Assembly (NCBI RefSeq): GCF_033949425.1
Contig: NZ_JAXAVX010000002.1
Coordinates: 514,391 to 578,390 of the forward strand
Direction: 5' to 3'
From: Patulibacter brassicae
GTDB lineage: Bacteria; Actinomycetota; Thermoleophilia; Solirubrobacterales; Solirubrobacteraceae
DNA length: 64,000 nucleotides
Position numbers and translations under genes: made by a program. Each line of letters starts with the position of its first letter. The stretch's first letter is position 1. The notes beneath the pieces are model-generated. The model ran no database searches and had not been told where the DNA came from. It saw only the letters and a program-made list of their open reading frames with translations. This document shows, in pieces, positions 55,974 through 63,849 of the stretch.

Positions 55974-56131
55974 GCCTGGACCCACCGATCCTCGGGTCGC
56001 CTCGCTGCCGATGACCGGCGACGGCGCCCACACCACAGGATCCGATGGTCACCGACCGTCATCACCGGTGGCCCGGGCACCGTCTTGGTCCTCGACGCCG
56101 AGGCTCAGCCGATCATCGGAGGATCCAGGCT
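55973..56131. repeat. 159-bp near-palindromic element, copy B
   Basis: Same length and orientation as copy A (19214-19372), differing by about eight substitutions (for example ACC for ATC at the ninth to eleventh base, GGAGGATCC for GGTGGATCC near the end). The terminal inverted repeats are therefore slightly degraded here. The copy again starts on the final A of the upstream TGA and lies between the convergent hydrolase and TLP1-like genes, leaving only 34 nt unaccounted for. Confidence 0.85.
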
Positions 56132-56165
56132 CGGCGGGCGGCCGCCGCCCCGGTCGGGGCGGGCG

Positions 56166-57653
56166 TCAGAGCGCCACGCCGTCCGCGCCCGCGAGCTCGA
56201 CCGTGCGTCCGATCGGATCGCGGTCGAGCAGCGCGGCGACCGTCGCCGCGTCGGTCGTGCGGGCGAAGGCGCGCCGCCCCGTGGCGTCCAGGGCCACCAC
56301 GATCCCCGCCGTCGGCGTGCCGTCGCGCTCGTAGGCGACCGTGAACGTCTCGATCGTGAACGTCCCGCGCGGGTCGGCGACGACCTCCCGCCGCGGGCCG
56401 GCGTCGACGGTCGCCTGCACGTCGTGGGCGGCGAACGGGCGCGCCGGCGGCGTCGCGGAGAGGAGGAGGGCCGCGTGCTTCGTCATGTACCAGCCGACGG
56501 CGGTCGAGAGCCCGATCGCGTCGGGCTGCTCGCGGAGCCGCTCGACGAGCCGCACCAGCGCGTGCGTGACGTAGTCGTTCGCCGGACCGCCGAAGTAGTG
56601 CAGTCCGCCGGTGACGGTCAGCGGCCGCGCGAGGTCGTCCTCGTCGAAGCCCAGCTCCCGCGCGGCGATCTGGACGGCGCAGGGGAAGCACGAGTACAGA
56701 TCGACCGGTCCGAGCTCGGCGACTGTGACGCCGGTGTGCTCGCGCAGCGCGGCGCCGATCGCGGCGATGGCGGGGGAGCGGTCCAGCGCGTCGCGCTCGC
56801 CGACGAACCAGTGGTCGTGGCCTCCCGCCAGCGCGTGCGGGAAGACCCAGCGGTCGCGGGCGATGCCGGCGGCCTCCGCCGCGCCGGCGGAGCAGACGAG
56901 CAGCGCCGCGCCCTGGTCCACGGTGATGTCGGCGACCATCGACTTCGGGTACGGATCGCTGATCGGCCGGTTGCCCGGACCGGGCAGCCCGGCGGCCTCG
57001 GCCGAGACGGCCTCGCGCCGCCAGGCGTCGGGATCGGCGGCGGCGACCTCGCTGTAGCGCGACCACCACGAGCCGATCCAGCGCTGCTGCTCCTCGGTCG
57101 TCCGGCCGGCGCGGTGGCGCAGGCGATGCTCGAAGAGCGGGTAGTAGCTCGCCGGCACCGCGAGCCCGGCGGCGAGCTCCTCCGGCAGCGAGGGCGGGCG
57201 GTCGGTGCCGATGAGGCGGTCGGGCGCCGTGCCGTCCTCCTGGGTCGGCCAGCCGGTCGCCTCGCCCCGGGTCATCGCGCGGCGGAACGCGGTCACGACC
57301 TCGCCACCGGCCAGCAGGGCGACGTCGAGCTCGCCGGCGCCGATCCGGGTGGCGAGGTCGCCGAGCAGCGCCAGCGGCCCGTTGCCGCCGATGACGGAGC
57401 GCACCGTCTCCGCGGCCGCGATCCCGAGCTCCTCGCGCAGGAGGAGGGCGGGGTCGGGGATCGGCCACGAGAAGACGTCGACGACCGCCACGGCGCCGGC
57501 CCGGGCCAGCAGGCCCGGGCCGCCGGTCCCGGCGTCCTCGGCGGCGCGACGGGCCGCGGCGGCCATGAGGCCCAGCGGACTGGCGTCGCCGTCGCGATCG
57601 GTGATCTGGCCGACGCCGACGATCACGGGCGTCCGGGGGTCCACGGTGGTCAC
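56166..57653 (-). CDS. Thiolase-like protein type 1 (TLP1) with extra C-terminal domain
   Basis: 495 aa from GTG at 57653 (a GTG at 57686 adds 11 residues). The thiolase fold is recognisable from TPVIVGVGQITDR, ALLAGGEVVTAFRR, the loop domain with YPKSMVADITVDQGAALLVCSA, and VTGGLHYFGGPANDYVTHAL. The nucleophile Cys region of true thiolases is replaced by SVIGGNGPLALL, and the second catalytic Cys loop is also not visible, so ordinary thiolysis is unlikely. The last about 90 residues (GIVVALDATGRRAFARTTD to the end) match the additional domain described for mycobacterial TLP1. The biological role of TLPs is unresolved; acyl-CoA binding is likely. Confidence 0.82.
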   Translation of the reverse strand: MTTVDPRTPVIVGVGQITDRDGDASPLGLMAAAARRAAEDAGTGGPGLLARAGAVAVVDVFSWPIPDPALLLREELGIAAAETVRSVIGGNGPLALLGDLATRIGAGELDVALLAGGEVVTAFRRAMTRGEATGWPTQEDGTAPDRLIGTDRPPSLPEELAAGLAVPASYYPLFEHRLRHRAGRTTEEQQRWIGSWWSRYSEVAAADPDAWRREAVSAEAAGLPGPGNRPISDPYPKSMVADITVDQGAALLVCSAGAAEAAGIARDRWVFPHALAGGHDHWFVGERDALDRSPAIAAIGAALREHTGVTVAELGPVDLYSCFPCAVQIAARELGFDEDDLARPLTVTGGLHYFGGPANDYVTHALVRLVERLREQPDAIGLSTAVGWYMTKHAALLLSATPPARPFAAHDVQATVDAGPRREVVADPRGTFTIETFTVAYERDGTPTAGIVVALDATGRRAFARTTDAATVAALLDRDPIGRTVELAGADGVAL

Positions 57654-57769
57654 GGTCGCGGATGATGCCAGAGCGGGATGTGGCACCTCCTACTTTCGTC
57701 GTCGCTCCGGGACGCCCTCGCGAGCCGCCCGGCGGCGGCAGCGCGGGCAGCCCGCCGCGCGCTCGGGGA

Positions 57770-59344
57770 TCAGGAGGTCGCGCTCGCGAGGCGCGGCAGC
57801 CCGAGGCGGCGGCGCAGCGCGGCGACGCGCCCGGCGGCGGCCCCGCGACGCGGATCGCCGTGGGGGAGGGCGCGGATCAGCGCCTCGGCGGCGAGCAGGT
57901 CGTCGGCCCCGTGCGGGCGGGCGCACCACGATCCCAGCGCGTCGGCGTCGCCGGCCTCCAGCAGCGCCCCGCGCAGCTCCGCGTGGAGCTCCTCGGAGAG
58001 GTCCCGCACGCCGGGCGCCGTCGACGACGGCAGCAGCGGCCCGTGGTAGGCGTCGACGGCCTCGGCCAGCCGGCCGCTCGCGAGGTGCCCTCGCACCTCG
58101 ACGAGATCGCTCGTCACCGCCGGGGCGAGCCGGTAGGGGCGGGTCAGCAGCGCTCCGGGCAGCCGCGTGCGCAGGCGTGAGCAGGCCGCGCGGGCGGTGC
58201 TGTCGTTCGCCGCGTCGCCGTGCAGGAGCACCGCGAGCTGCTCCGCCGAGAGGCCCTCGGGATGCACGGACAGCAGCGCGAGCACCTCGGCGTGGCTGCG
58301 GCTCAGCGGCACGTGCCGCGGCGGCAGGCCGTGGCCGTCGCTCGGCGTGCCGACCCCGGCGAGCGGGCTCGACGTGCCGAGCAGGCGGAGGCTCACGCGC
58401 GGTCGCTCGTCGCGGCGCGTCGCCTCGGGGTACACGAGGAACCCGTCGGCGCCGGCCGGCTCGGCGTGCCCCCGGCGGCCGTCGGGCAGGAGCACCGGGC
58501 CGCCGGTCGCCGGGACGGCGAGCCGCCACCCGGCCTCCGGGGCCTCGGCGGGCGCGGGCGCGCCGCCCTCCAGGGGCACGACGCGCCCACCGGGGCTGAG
58601 CGCCATCGCGGGGCGGGGGGCGCCCGCGGGCCGGCGTCGGGCCCGGTCGCGCAGGCGCTGGTCGCGCCGCCGGATCCGGGCGAGGAGCGCCGCCTCGGCG
58701 GCACGCGCGGCGCCGGCGAGGAACGGGAGCGTGCGCGCGTCGATCGTGCGCAGGTCGGCGGTGACGTCGAGCACGCCGAGGACGCGCCCGGTCTCGGGGT
58801 CGTGGATCGGCGCCGCGGAGCAGGTCCAGCCGTGGACGGCGGGGCGGAAGTGCTCCGCGCTGAAGATCTGGACGGCGTGGTCCTCCGCGAGCGCGGTGCC
58901 GACGGCGTTCGTCCCCGCGCCGGCCTCGCTCCAGTCGGCGCCCGCGGCGAAGCCCATCTCGGCGCCCGCGAGCTCGAGCGCGCCGTCCTCCCCGTCGACC
59001 CACAGCAGGACGCCGCGGTCGTCGCTCAGCGCGACGAGGTGCTCGGCGTCGCCGCCGATGCCGCGCAGCGCACGACGCAGGAGGTCGCGCACGTCGGCCA
59101 GCGGATGGGCGAGTCGCCGCTCCTCGAGGGCGTCGGCGGCCAGCCGCACGGGCGCGCGATCGACGGCCGGGTCCACGCCGGCGGCCGCCGAGCGCTGCCA
59201 GGAGCGATCGATGACCTCGCGCACCTGCTCGGCGACGCGCCGGCCCGAGCGAGCGGTCTCGTGGGCGCGCGCGAGCCGGAGGGCGTGGCGGACGGGGTCC
59301 GCGACGGCCTCGACGGCGATCCACGGGTCGGTCGGCTTGCGCAT
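57770..59344 (-). CDS. GAF-domain transcriptional regulator (AcoR-like sensor without AAA+ domain)
   Basis: 524 aa. N-terminal segment RSGRRVAEQVREVIDRSWQRSAAAGVDPA and GAF domain (about 75-215: VALSDDRGVLLWVDGED, AEMGFAAGADWSEAGAGTNAVGTAL, IHDPETGRVLGVLDVT) match the sensor half of AcoR/XylR-type activators of alcohol/aldehyde pathways. The sigma54-interacting AAA+ domain (GAFTGA) is absent. Instead the C-terminus (about 380-500) has a winged-helix-like segment LSRSHAEVLALLSVHPEGLSAEQL followed by a helical BTAD-like part. ATG at 59344 with GGAGAG upstream. Divergent from an aldehyde dehydrogenase, its probable target. Confidence 0.83.
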   Translation of the reverse strand: MRKPTDPWIAVEAVADPVRHALRLARAHETARSGRRVAEQVREVIDRSWQRSAAAGVDPAVDRAPVRLAADALEERRLAHPLADVRDLLRRALRGIGGDAEHLVALSDDRGVLLWVDGEDGALELAGAEMGFAAGADWSEAGAGTNAVGTALAEDHAVQIFSAEHFRPAVHGWTCSAAPIHDPETGRVLGVLDVTADLRTIDARTLPFLAGAARAAEAALLARIRRRDQRLRDRARRRPAGAPRPAMALSPGGRVVPLEGGAPAPAEAPEAGWRLAVPATGGPVLLPDGRRGHAEPAGADGFLVYPEATRRDERPRVSLRLLGTSSPLAGVGTPSDGHGLPPRHVPLSRSHAEVLALLSVHPEGLSAEQLAVLLHGDAANDSTARAACSRLRTRLPGALLTRPYRLAPAVTSDLVEVRGHLASGRLAEAVDAYHGPLLPSSTAPGVRDLSEELHAELRGALLEAGDADALGSWCARPHGADDLLAAEALIRALPHGDPRRGAAAGRVAALRRRLGLPRLASATS

Positions 59345-59427
59345 CTCTCCGATGCCGACCCTACGCCCGCGCGCGACGGGCGCGGGAACGATGCGGACGG
59401 CCAGGCCTCCGGCGCACGTTCTTGGCG

Positions 59428-59462
59428 CGTTGCCGCTCGTCTCCGGCAACGTGGCGGCAACG
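59428..59462. promoter_or_regulatory. Inverted repeat plus third half-site upstream of aldehyde dehydrogenase
   Basis: CGTTGCCG (59428-59435) and CGGCAACG (59444-59451) are perfect inverted arms 8 nt apart; another CGGCAACG follows at 59455-59462. They lie about 100 bp before the dehydrogenase start and 84 bp from the regulator start, in an otherwise unstructured 217-bp gap, and are a good candidate binding site for the GAF regulator. Confidence 0.65.
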
Positions 59463-59561
59463 GGGCCGGGCGTACGGTCGCCTCGACGGGGTGACGCGGA
59501 CGCCGAGCCCCGACCGACGCCCCCGCCGGCGGTGCCGGCACCCACGGAGGAGAGGACCCAG

Positions 59562-61064
59562 ATGGCCACCACGCTCAGTGACACCCCGACCGCCCAGGCC
59601 GCGGCCGGCTTCCTGCAGGGCACGAAGCGGCTCCTGATCGACGGCGAGCTCGTCGACGCCGCCGCGGGCCGGACCTTCGAGACGATCGACCCCGGCACCG
59701 GCCAGGTCCTCGCCACCGTCGCCGAGGGCGACGCGGAGGACATCGACCGCGCCGTGAAGGCCGCCCGACGCGCCTTCGAGGGTCCGTGGTCGCGGATCTC
59801 GCCCTCCGAGCGCGGCCGCATCATCCACCGCCTCGGCGACCTCGTCATGGAGCACGCCGAGGAGCTCGCCGAGCTCGACTCGCTCGACAACGGCAAGCCG
59901 AAGGCCGTCGCGCAGGCCGCCGACGTCGCCCTCGCCGCGGACCTCTTCTGGTACATGGCCGGCTGGGCCACGAAGATCAAGGGCGGCACCGTCACGCCGT
60001 CGGTCCCGTACCTGCCCGAGGCCGAGTTCCACGCCTACACGCTGCGCGAGCCGCTCGGCGTCGTCGGCCAGGTCATCCCGTGGAACTTCCCGCTGCTCAT
60101 GGCCGCGTGGAAGATCGGCCCGGCGCTGACGACCGGCAACACGATCGTCCTGAAGCCCGCCGAGCAGACGCCGCTCTCCGCGCTGCGGCTCGGCGAGCTG
60201 GCCCTCGAGGCCGGCGTGCCGGCCGGCGTCCTGAACGTCGTCCCCGGCTACGGCGAGACCGCCGGTGCCGCGCTCGCCGAGCACCCCGACGTCGACAAGA
60301 TCGCGTTCACCGGCTCGACCGAGGTCGGCAAGATCATCGCCCGCGCCGCCACCGGCAACCTCAAGCGGGTGTCGCTCGAGCTCGGCGGCAAGTCGCCGAA
60401 CATCATCTTCGACGACGCCGACGTCGACGCTGCGATCGCCGGGGCCGCGCACGGCATCTTCTTCAACCAGGGCGAGGTCTGCTCGGCCGGCTCGCGCCTC
60501 TACATCGCCGAGCAGCACTACGACCAGGTCGTCGAGGGCGTCTCCGCCGCCGCGAAGGGGATCAAGGTCGGCTACGGCCTCGACGCCGAGACCGAGATGG
60601 GCCCGCTCGTCTCGCAGGAGCAGTTCGACCGGGTCACGGGCTACCTGAAGAAGGGCCAGGAGGAGGGCTCGAGCGCCGCCACCGGCGGCAACGCCATCGA
60701 CCGGCCCGGCTACTACGTCGAGCCGACGGTCATCACCGGTGCCGACGCGAGCCACGCCATCGTGCGCGAGGAGGTCTTCGGGCCCGTCATCGCCGCGCTG
60801 CCGTTCTCGGACGTCGACGACCTCGCCCGCCAGGCCAACGACTCGCACTACGGCCTCGCGGCCGGCGTGTGGACGAAGGACATCACGAAGGCCCACCGCC
60901 TCGCGAAGCGGATCCAGGCGGGCACCGTCCACGTCAACACGTACCACGTGTTCTCGGCCGAGCTGCCCTTCGGCGGCTACAAGCAGTCCGGCTGGGGCCG
61001 CGAGATGGGCGAGGAGGTCCTGAACAACTACCTCGAGACGAAGTCGGTCATCGTCGGGTTGTGA
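59562..61064 (+). CDS. NAD(P)-dependent aldehyde dehydrogenase
   Basis: 500 aa, ALDH superfamily. NAD-binding FTGSTEVGK, active-site Glu273 in SLELGGKSPN, and nucleophile Cys307 in FFNQGEVCSAGSR. VIPWNFPLLMAAWKIGPAL and EEVFGPVIAALPF are standard. The full-length N-terminus carries a 20-aa polar extension. Such acetaldehyde/aldehyde dehydrogenases (ExaC/AcoD type) are often beside AcoR-like genes, as here. SD GGAGGAGAGG 10-15 nt before the ATG at 59562. Confidence 0.92.
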   Translation: MATTLSDTPTAQAAAGFLQGTKRLLIDGELVDAAAGRTFETIDPGTGQVLATVAEGDAEDIDRAVKAARRAFEGPWSRISPSERGRIIHRLGDLVMEHAEELAELDSLDNGKPKAVAQAADVALAADLFWYMAGWATKIKGGTVTPSVPYLPEAEFHAYTLREPLGVVGQVIPWNFPLLMAAWKIGPALTTGNTIVLKPAEQTPLSALRLGELALEAGVPAGVLNVVPGYGETAGAALAEHPDVDKIAFTGSTEVGKIIARAATGNLKRVSLELGGKSPNIIFDDADVDAAIAGAAHGIFFNQGEVCSAGSRLYIAEQHYDQVVEGVSAAAKGIKVGYGLDAETEMGPLVSQEQFDRVTGYLKKGQEEGSSAATGGNAIDRPGYYVEPTVITGADASHAIVREEVFGPVIAALPFSDVDDLARQANDSHYGLAAGVWTKDITKAHRLAKRIQAGTVHVNTYHVFSAELPFGGYKQSGWGREMGEEVLNNYLETKSVIVGL

Positions 61065-61404
61065 CCGCCGGCTCCCGTCCCGGGCTTCGACGAGGCGACC
61101 GCCCCGGCCACCGGCATCGGCCGGGCCCGGGACGGCCGGAGCCTCCCGGATCGGGAGCGTCTCTCGGGCAACGGCGAGGCCGGCCGCCCACCAGCCCTCG
61201 GCGACGGACCGTCTCCTCCGTCCGCCGCCGAGCCGTCCCGCGCGCCCCTTCGGGTCGCGGGACGCCCGCCCCGGCGCGGCGGTCCTCCGCGGACCGTCGC
61301 GCCGTTCGGCGTCTCCCGGCGCGTCTCCGCGCGAGGTGCTGAATTCCCGTGCCGGGGACCCGTGCCCGTCGCCGTCCTTCAGCGCGACGCGCGTAGGATG
61401 ACCG
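61065..61404. other. 340-bp non-coding gap with several GC hairpins
   Basis: Holds inverted repeats GTCCCGGGC (61077-61085) / GCCCGGGAC (61125-61133) enclosing GGCC...GGCC, likely the dehydrogenase terminator. Further dyads around CGCGGGAC and GGTCC/GGACC lie at about 61230-61310, and a TAGGAT -10 at 61394-61399. No ORF with normal coding character. The hairpins may be a structured RNA, but I see no known family. Confidence 0.5.
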
Positions 61405-62616
61405 GTGATGGCTGGGCAGGACGCGCTCGAGGCGCACGGGCGGATCGCGGCGCTGCCGACGTCGCTGGCCGCCGCCCTGCGTCCGATCCTGCCGACCGTC
61501 GCCGAGGAGATCATCGCGGTCATCCGCGCCGAGGTCGACGAGTACCGACGGCCCTTCGGCGGCGATTTCGGGCAGCGGATCCGGGTCGGCGTCGAGCTCG
61601 CGCTCGGCGAGTTCGTCGGCCTCATCGAGGACGACTCGCAGCCGCCCGACGGATCGCGGATGATGCGCGAGCTCGGCCGCGGCGAGGTCCGTGCCGGACG
61701 GACCGTCGACGCGCTGCAGGCGGCCTTCCGCTGCGGGGCGCGCGTCGCGTGGCGCCGGTTCGGCGACGCCGCGCGCGAGCAGGACGTCGACGACGAGACG
61801 CTCATCGCGCTCGGCGAGGCGATCTTCGCCTACATCCACAGCCTCAGCGCCCTGTCGGTCGAGGGCTGGGCACAGGAGCAGTCGCTGCGGGCCGGCGCCA
61901 CGCAGCGCTCCCGCGACCTGCTCGTGGGGCTCGTCGCCGCCGACCCGCCCGCCGACCCCGAGGCGATCGCCGCCGCGGCGCAGCGGCTCGGCTGGGAGCC
62001 ACCGGCCGAGGTCGTCGTCGCCGTCGTCGCGTCCGCCGACGGCCCCGGGCTGCTCCTGCGGGTGGACCCGACGGTCGTCGCGGCGCAGCGCGACGACCTG
62101 ACCGTGGCGCTCGTGCCCGCCGCCGCCCGTCCCGACGACGGCCCGGTCGTCCGGCGGGTCCGCGAGGCGCTGGCCGGGCACGCCGGCGCGGTCCTCGGGC
62201 CCCGGGTCGGCTGGTCGGGGGTCTCCCGGTCCTTCCGGCACGCGCACGCGCTGCTGGCCCTGGACCGCGCGGGCCTCGGCCCCGACGGCGCCTGGCCGCT
62301 CGACGCCGGCGCGCACCTCGACGCGCTCGTCGTGCACGCCGACGCCGCGGCCGCCGACGACCTCGCCGACCGCGTCCTCGCCCCGCTCGACGCGCTTCCG
62401 GCGGGACGCCGCGCCCGGCACCTGGAGACCCTCGGGGCGTGGCTGGACCACCGCGGGCACGGCCCGCGGATGGCCGAGGAGCTCCACCTGCATCCGCAGA
62501 CGGTCCGGTATCGGCTCGCGCGGCTGCGCGAGGTGCTCGGCGACGCGGCGCTCGACGACCCGGACGGGCGCTTCCGCCTGGAGATCGCGCTGCGGCGACG
62601 GGGCGAGCGACGCTGA
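61405..62616 (+). CDS. PucR-type helix-turn-helix regulator
   Basis: 403 aa (GTG 61405) or 402 (ATG 61408). The N-terminal about 170 residues are a helical RsbRD/4-helix-like sensor region; the middle is a GGDEF-like/CdaR fold. The C-terminal DNA-binding part (about 345-400) has the PucR HTH signature LHLHPQTVRYRLARLREVLG. Members control purine, sugar-acid or amino-acid use. TAGGAT (61394-61399) is 8 nt from the ATG, so the second start (61408) fits a leaderless transcript. No target genes are adjacent, as the dehydrogenase is upstream and separately controlled. Confidence 0.88.
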   Translation: MMAGQDALEAHGRIAALPTSLAAALRPILPTVAEEIIAVIRAEVDEYRRPFGGDFGQRIRVGVELALGEFVGLIEDDSQPPDGSRMMRELGRGEVRAGRTVDALQAAFRCGARVAWRRFGDAAREQDVDDETLIALGEAIFAYIHSLSALSVEGWAQEQSLRAGATQRSRDLLVGLVAADPPADPEAIAAAAQRLGWEPPAEVVVAVVASADGPGLLLRVDPTVVAAQRDDLTVALVPAAARPDDGPVVRRVREALAGHAGAVLGPRVGWSGVSRSFRHAHALLALDRAGLGPDGAWPLDAGAHLDALVVHADAAAADDLADRVLAPLDALPAGRRARHLETLGAWLDHRGHGPRMAEELHLHPQTVRYRLARLREVLGDAALDDPDGRFRLEIALRRRGERR

Positions 62617-62760
62617 TCCGGTCGGCCGCCGACGGGCGGCTCTCCCCGCAGGATGGCGTGCAGCGCTCGGCATCCGGACCGGGGCGGCGTAGGCTGCTGC
62701 GCCGCAGTCGGGCCTCTCGCAGGCCCCGGGCCGATCTGCCGCCTCGGCCCTCCCCGTCGC

Positions 62761-63849
62761 ATGACTCACCTCCGTCGCCCCCGTCCCGTCGGCGTGCTCG
62801 CCGTCGCCGCGCCCGTCCTGCTGCTGGCCGTCCTCGCCGCGGTCGTCCTGCTGTTCCCGACGGCGGGCGACGCGCGGACGACCAGCGGCCTGCGCAGCGA
62901 GATCGATCGGGCTCGCGGCCGCGAGCAGCAGCTCAGCTCGACCGTGGCCCGGCTCGAGGCCCTCGAGGGGACCGCTGCGAAGGCCGTCGCCGCCGCGCAG
63001 GGGCGGCTGGCGGACGTCCGCGCGCAGAGCACCGCCGCCCAGTCGCGGCTCGCGCGCACCGAGGGCGACCTCCGCGCGACCCGCGCGCATCTCGTGCGGC
63101 TCCGCCGGCGCCTGTCCGAGGGTCGCGAGATCCTCGCCGAGGTCCTGCGCGCCCGCTACGCCTACGAGAAGCCCGACCTCGTCGAGGTCGTGCTCTCCAG
63201 CCGCGGGTTCAGCGACCTCGTGGAGCGGCTGAACTTCCTCAAGCGCGTCCAGCAGCGCGACACCCTGATCGTCGCGGGCGTCCGCGACGCCCGCGACCAG
63301 GCCGTCGGCGACGAGCGGCGCCTGGACCGGTTGCGGACCGATCAGCAGCGCGAGGCCCGGCGCGTCGCCGCCCAGCGGGACGCGATCGAGTCGATGACCG
63401 CCGGACTGGAGCAGCGCCGGGCGGCGCTGGCCAGCGCCCGCGACGCGCGGCGTGCCGCCCTCTCGAACACCCGGGCCGGCCGCCGGCGCGCCGAGCGCAG
63501 CCTCAGCCGGCTCGAGGCCCAGCAGCGTGCCGCGGCGCGCCAGTACACGACGCCTGCCGCCTCCTCCGGTGGTGGCGGCGGCGGGGGCGCGTCCTCCGGC
63601 GGACCGTGGGCGATCCCGTGGCCGATCGTCCAGTGCGAGTCGGGCGGCGTGAACCACCCGCCCAACAGTGCCGGCGCGTCGGGCTACTACCAGTTCATGC
63701 CGCAGACCTGGCAGGCCCTCGGCGGCAGCACCCCGAACGCCTACCAGGCCCCGAAGGCCGAACAGGACCGGCTCGCCGCCAAGCTGTGGAACGGCGGAGC
63801 GGGCGCGGGGAACTGGGACTGTGCCGCCATGGTCGGCATCACGGGTTGA
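62761..63849 (+). CDS. Secreted coiled-coil protein with C-terminal transglycosylase/Rpf-like domain
   Basis: 362 aa. A signal/anchor helix (about 11-33) precedes a long coiled coil (about 42-265, full of R/E/A/Q heptads), like the N-terminal half of PcsB/CwlO-type hydrolases that dock on FtsEX. After a Gly/Ser linker (about 268-283) comes a lysozyme-like domain: IVQCESGGVNHPPNSAGASGYYQFMPQTWQALGG, with catalytic Glu293 next to Cys292, and Cys354 as the disulfide partner. The gene ends in CAAMVGITG, and its last 28 bases form the first unit of a 68-bp tandem repeat. It likely cleaves peptidoglycan. Confidence 0.88.
   Translation: MTHLRRPRPVGVLAVAAPVLLLAVLAAVVLLFPTAGDARTTSGLRSEIDRARGREQQLSSTVARLEALEGTAAKAVAAAQGRLADVRAQSTAAQSRLARTEGDLRATRAHLVRLRRRLSEGREILAEVLRARYAYEKPDLVEVVLSSRGFSDLVERLNFLKRVQQRDTLIVAGVRDARDQAVGDERRLDRLRTDQQREARRVAAQRDAIESMTAGLEQRRAALASARDARRAALSNTRAGRRRAERSLSRLEAQQRAAARQYTTPAASSGGGGGGGASSGGPWAIPWPIVQCESGGVNHPPNSAGASGYYQFMPQTWQALGGSTPNAYQAPKAEQDRLAAKLWNGGAGAGNWDCAAMVGITG

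Noticed and set aside
56011..56344. Small ORFs inside repeat copy B and its flank
   Set aside because: They lie in the palindromic element, are not kept in frame between copies A and B, and have no ribosome-binding site.
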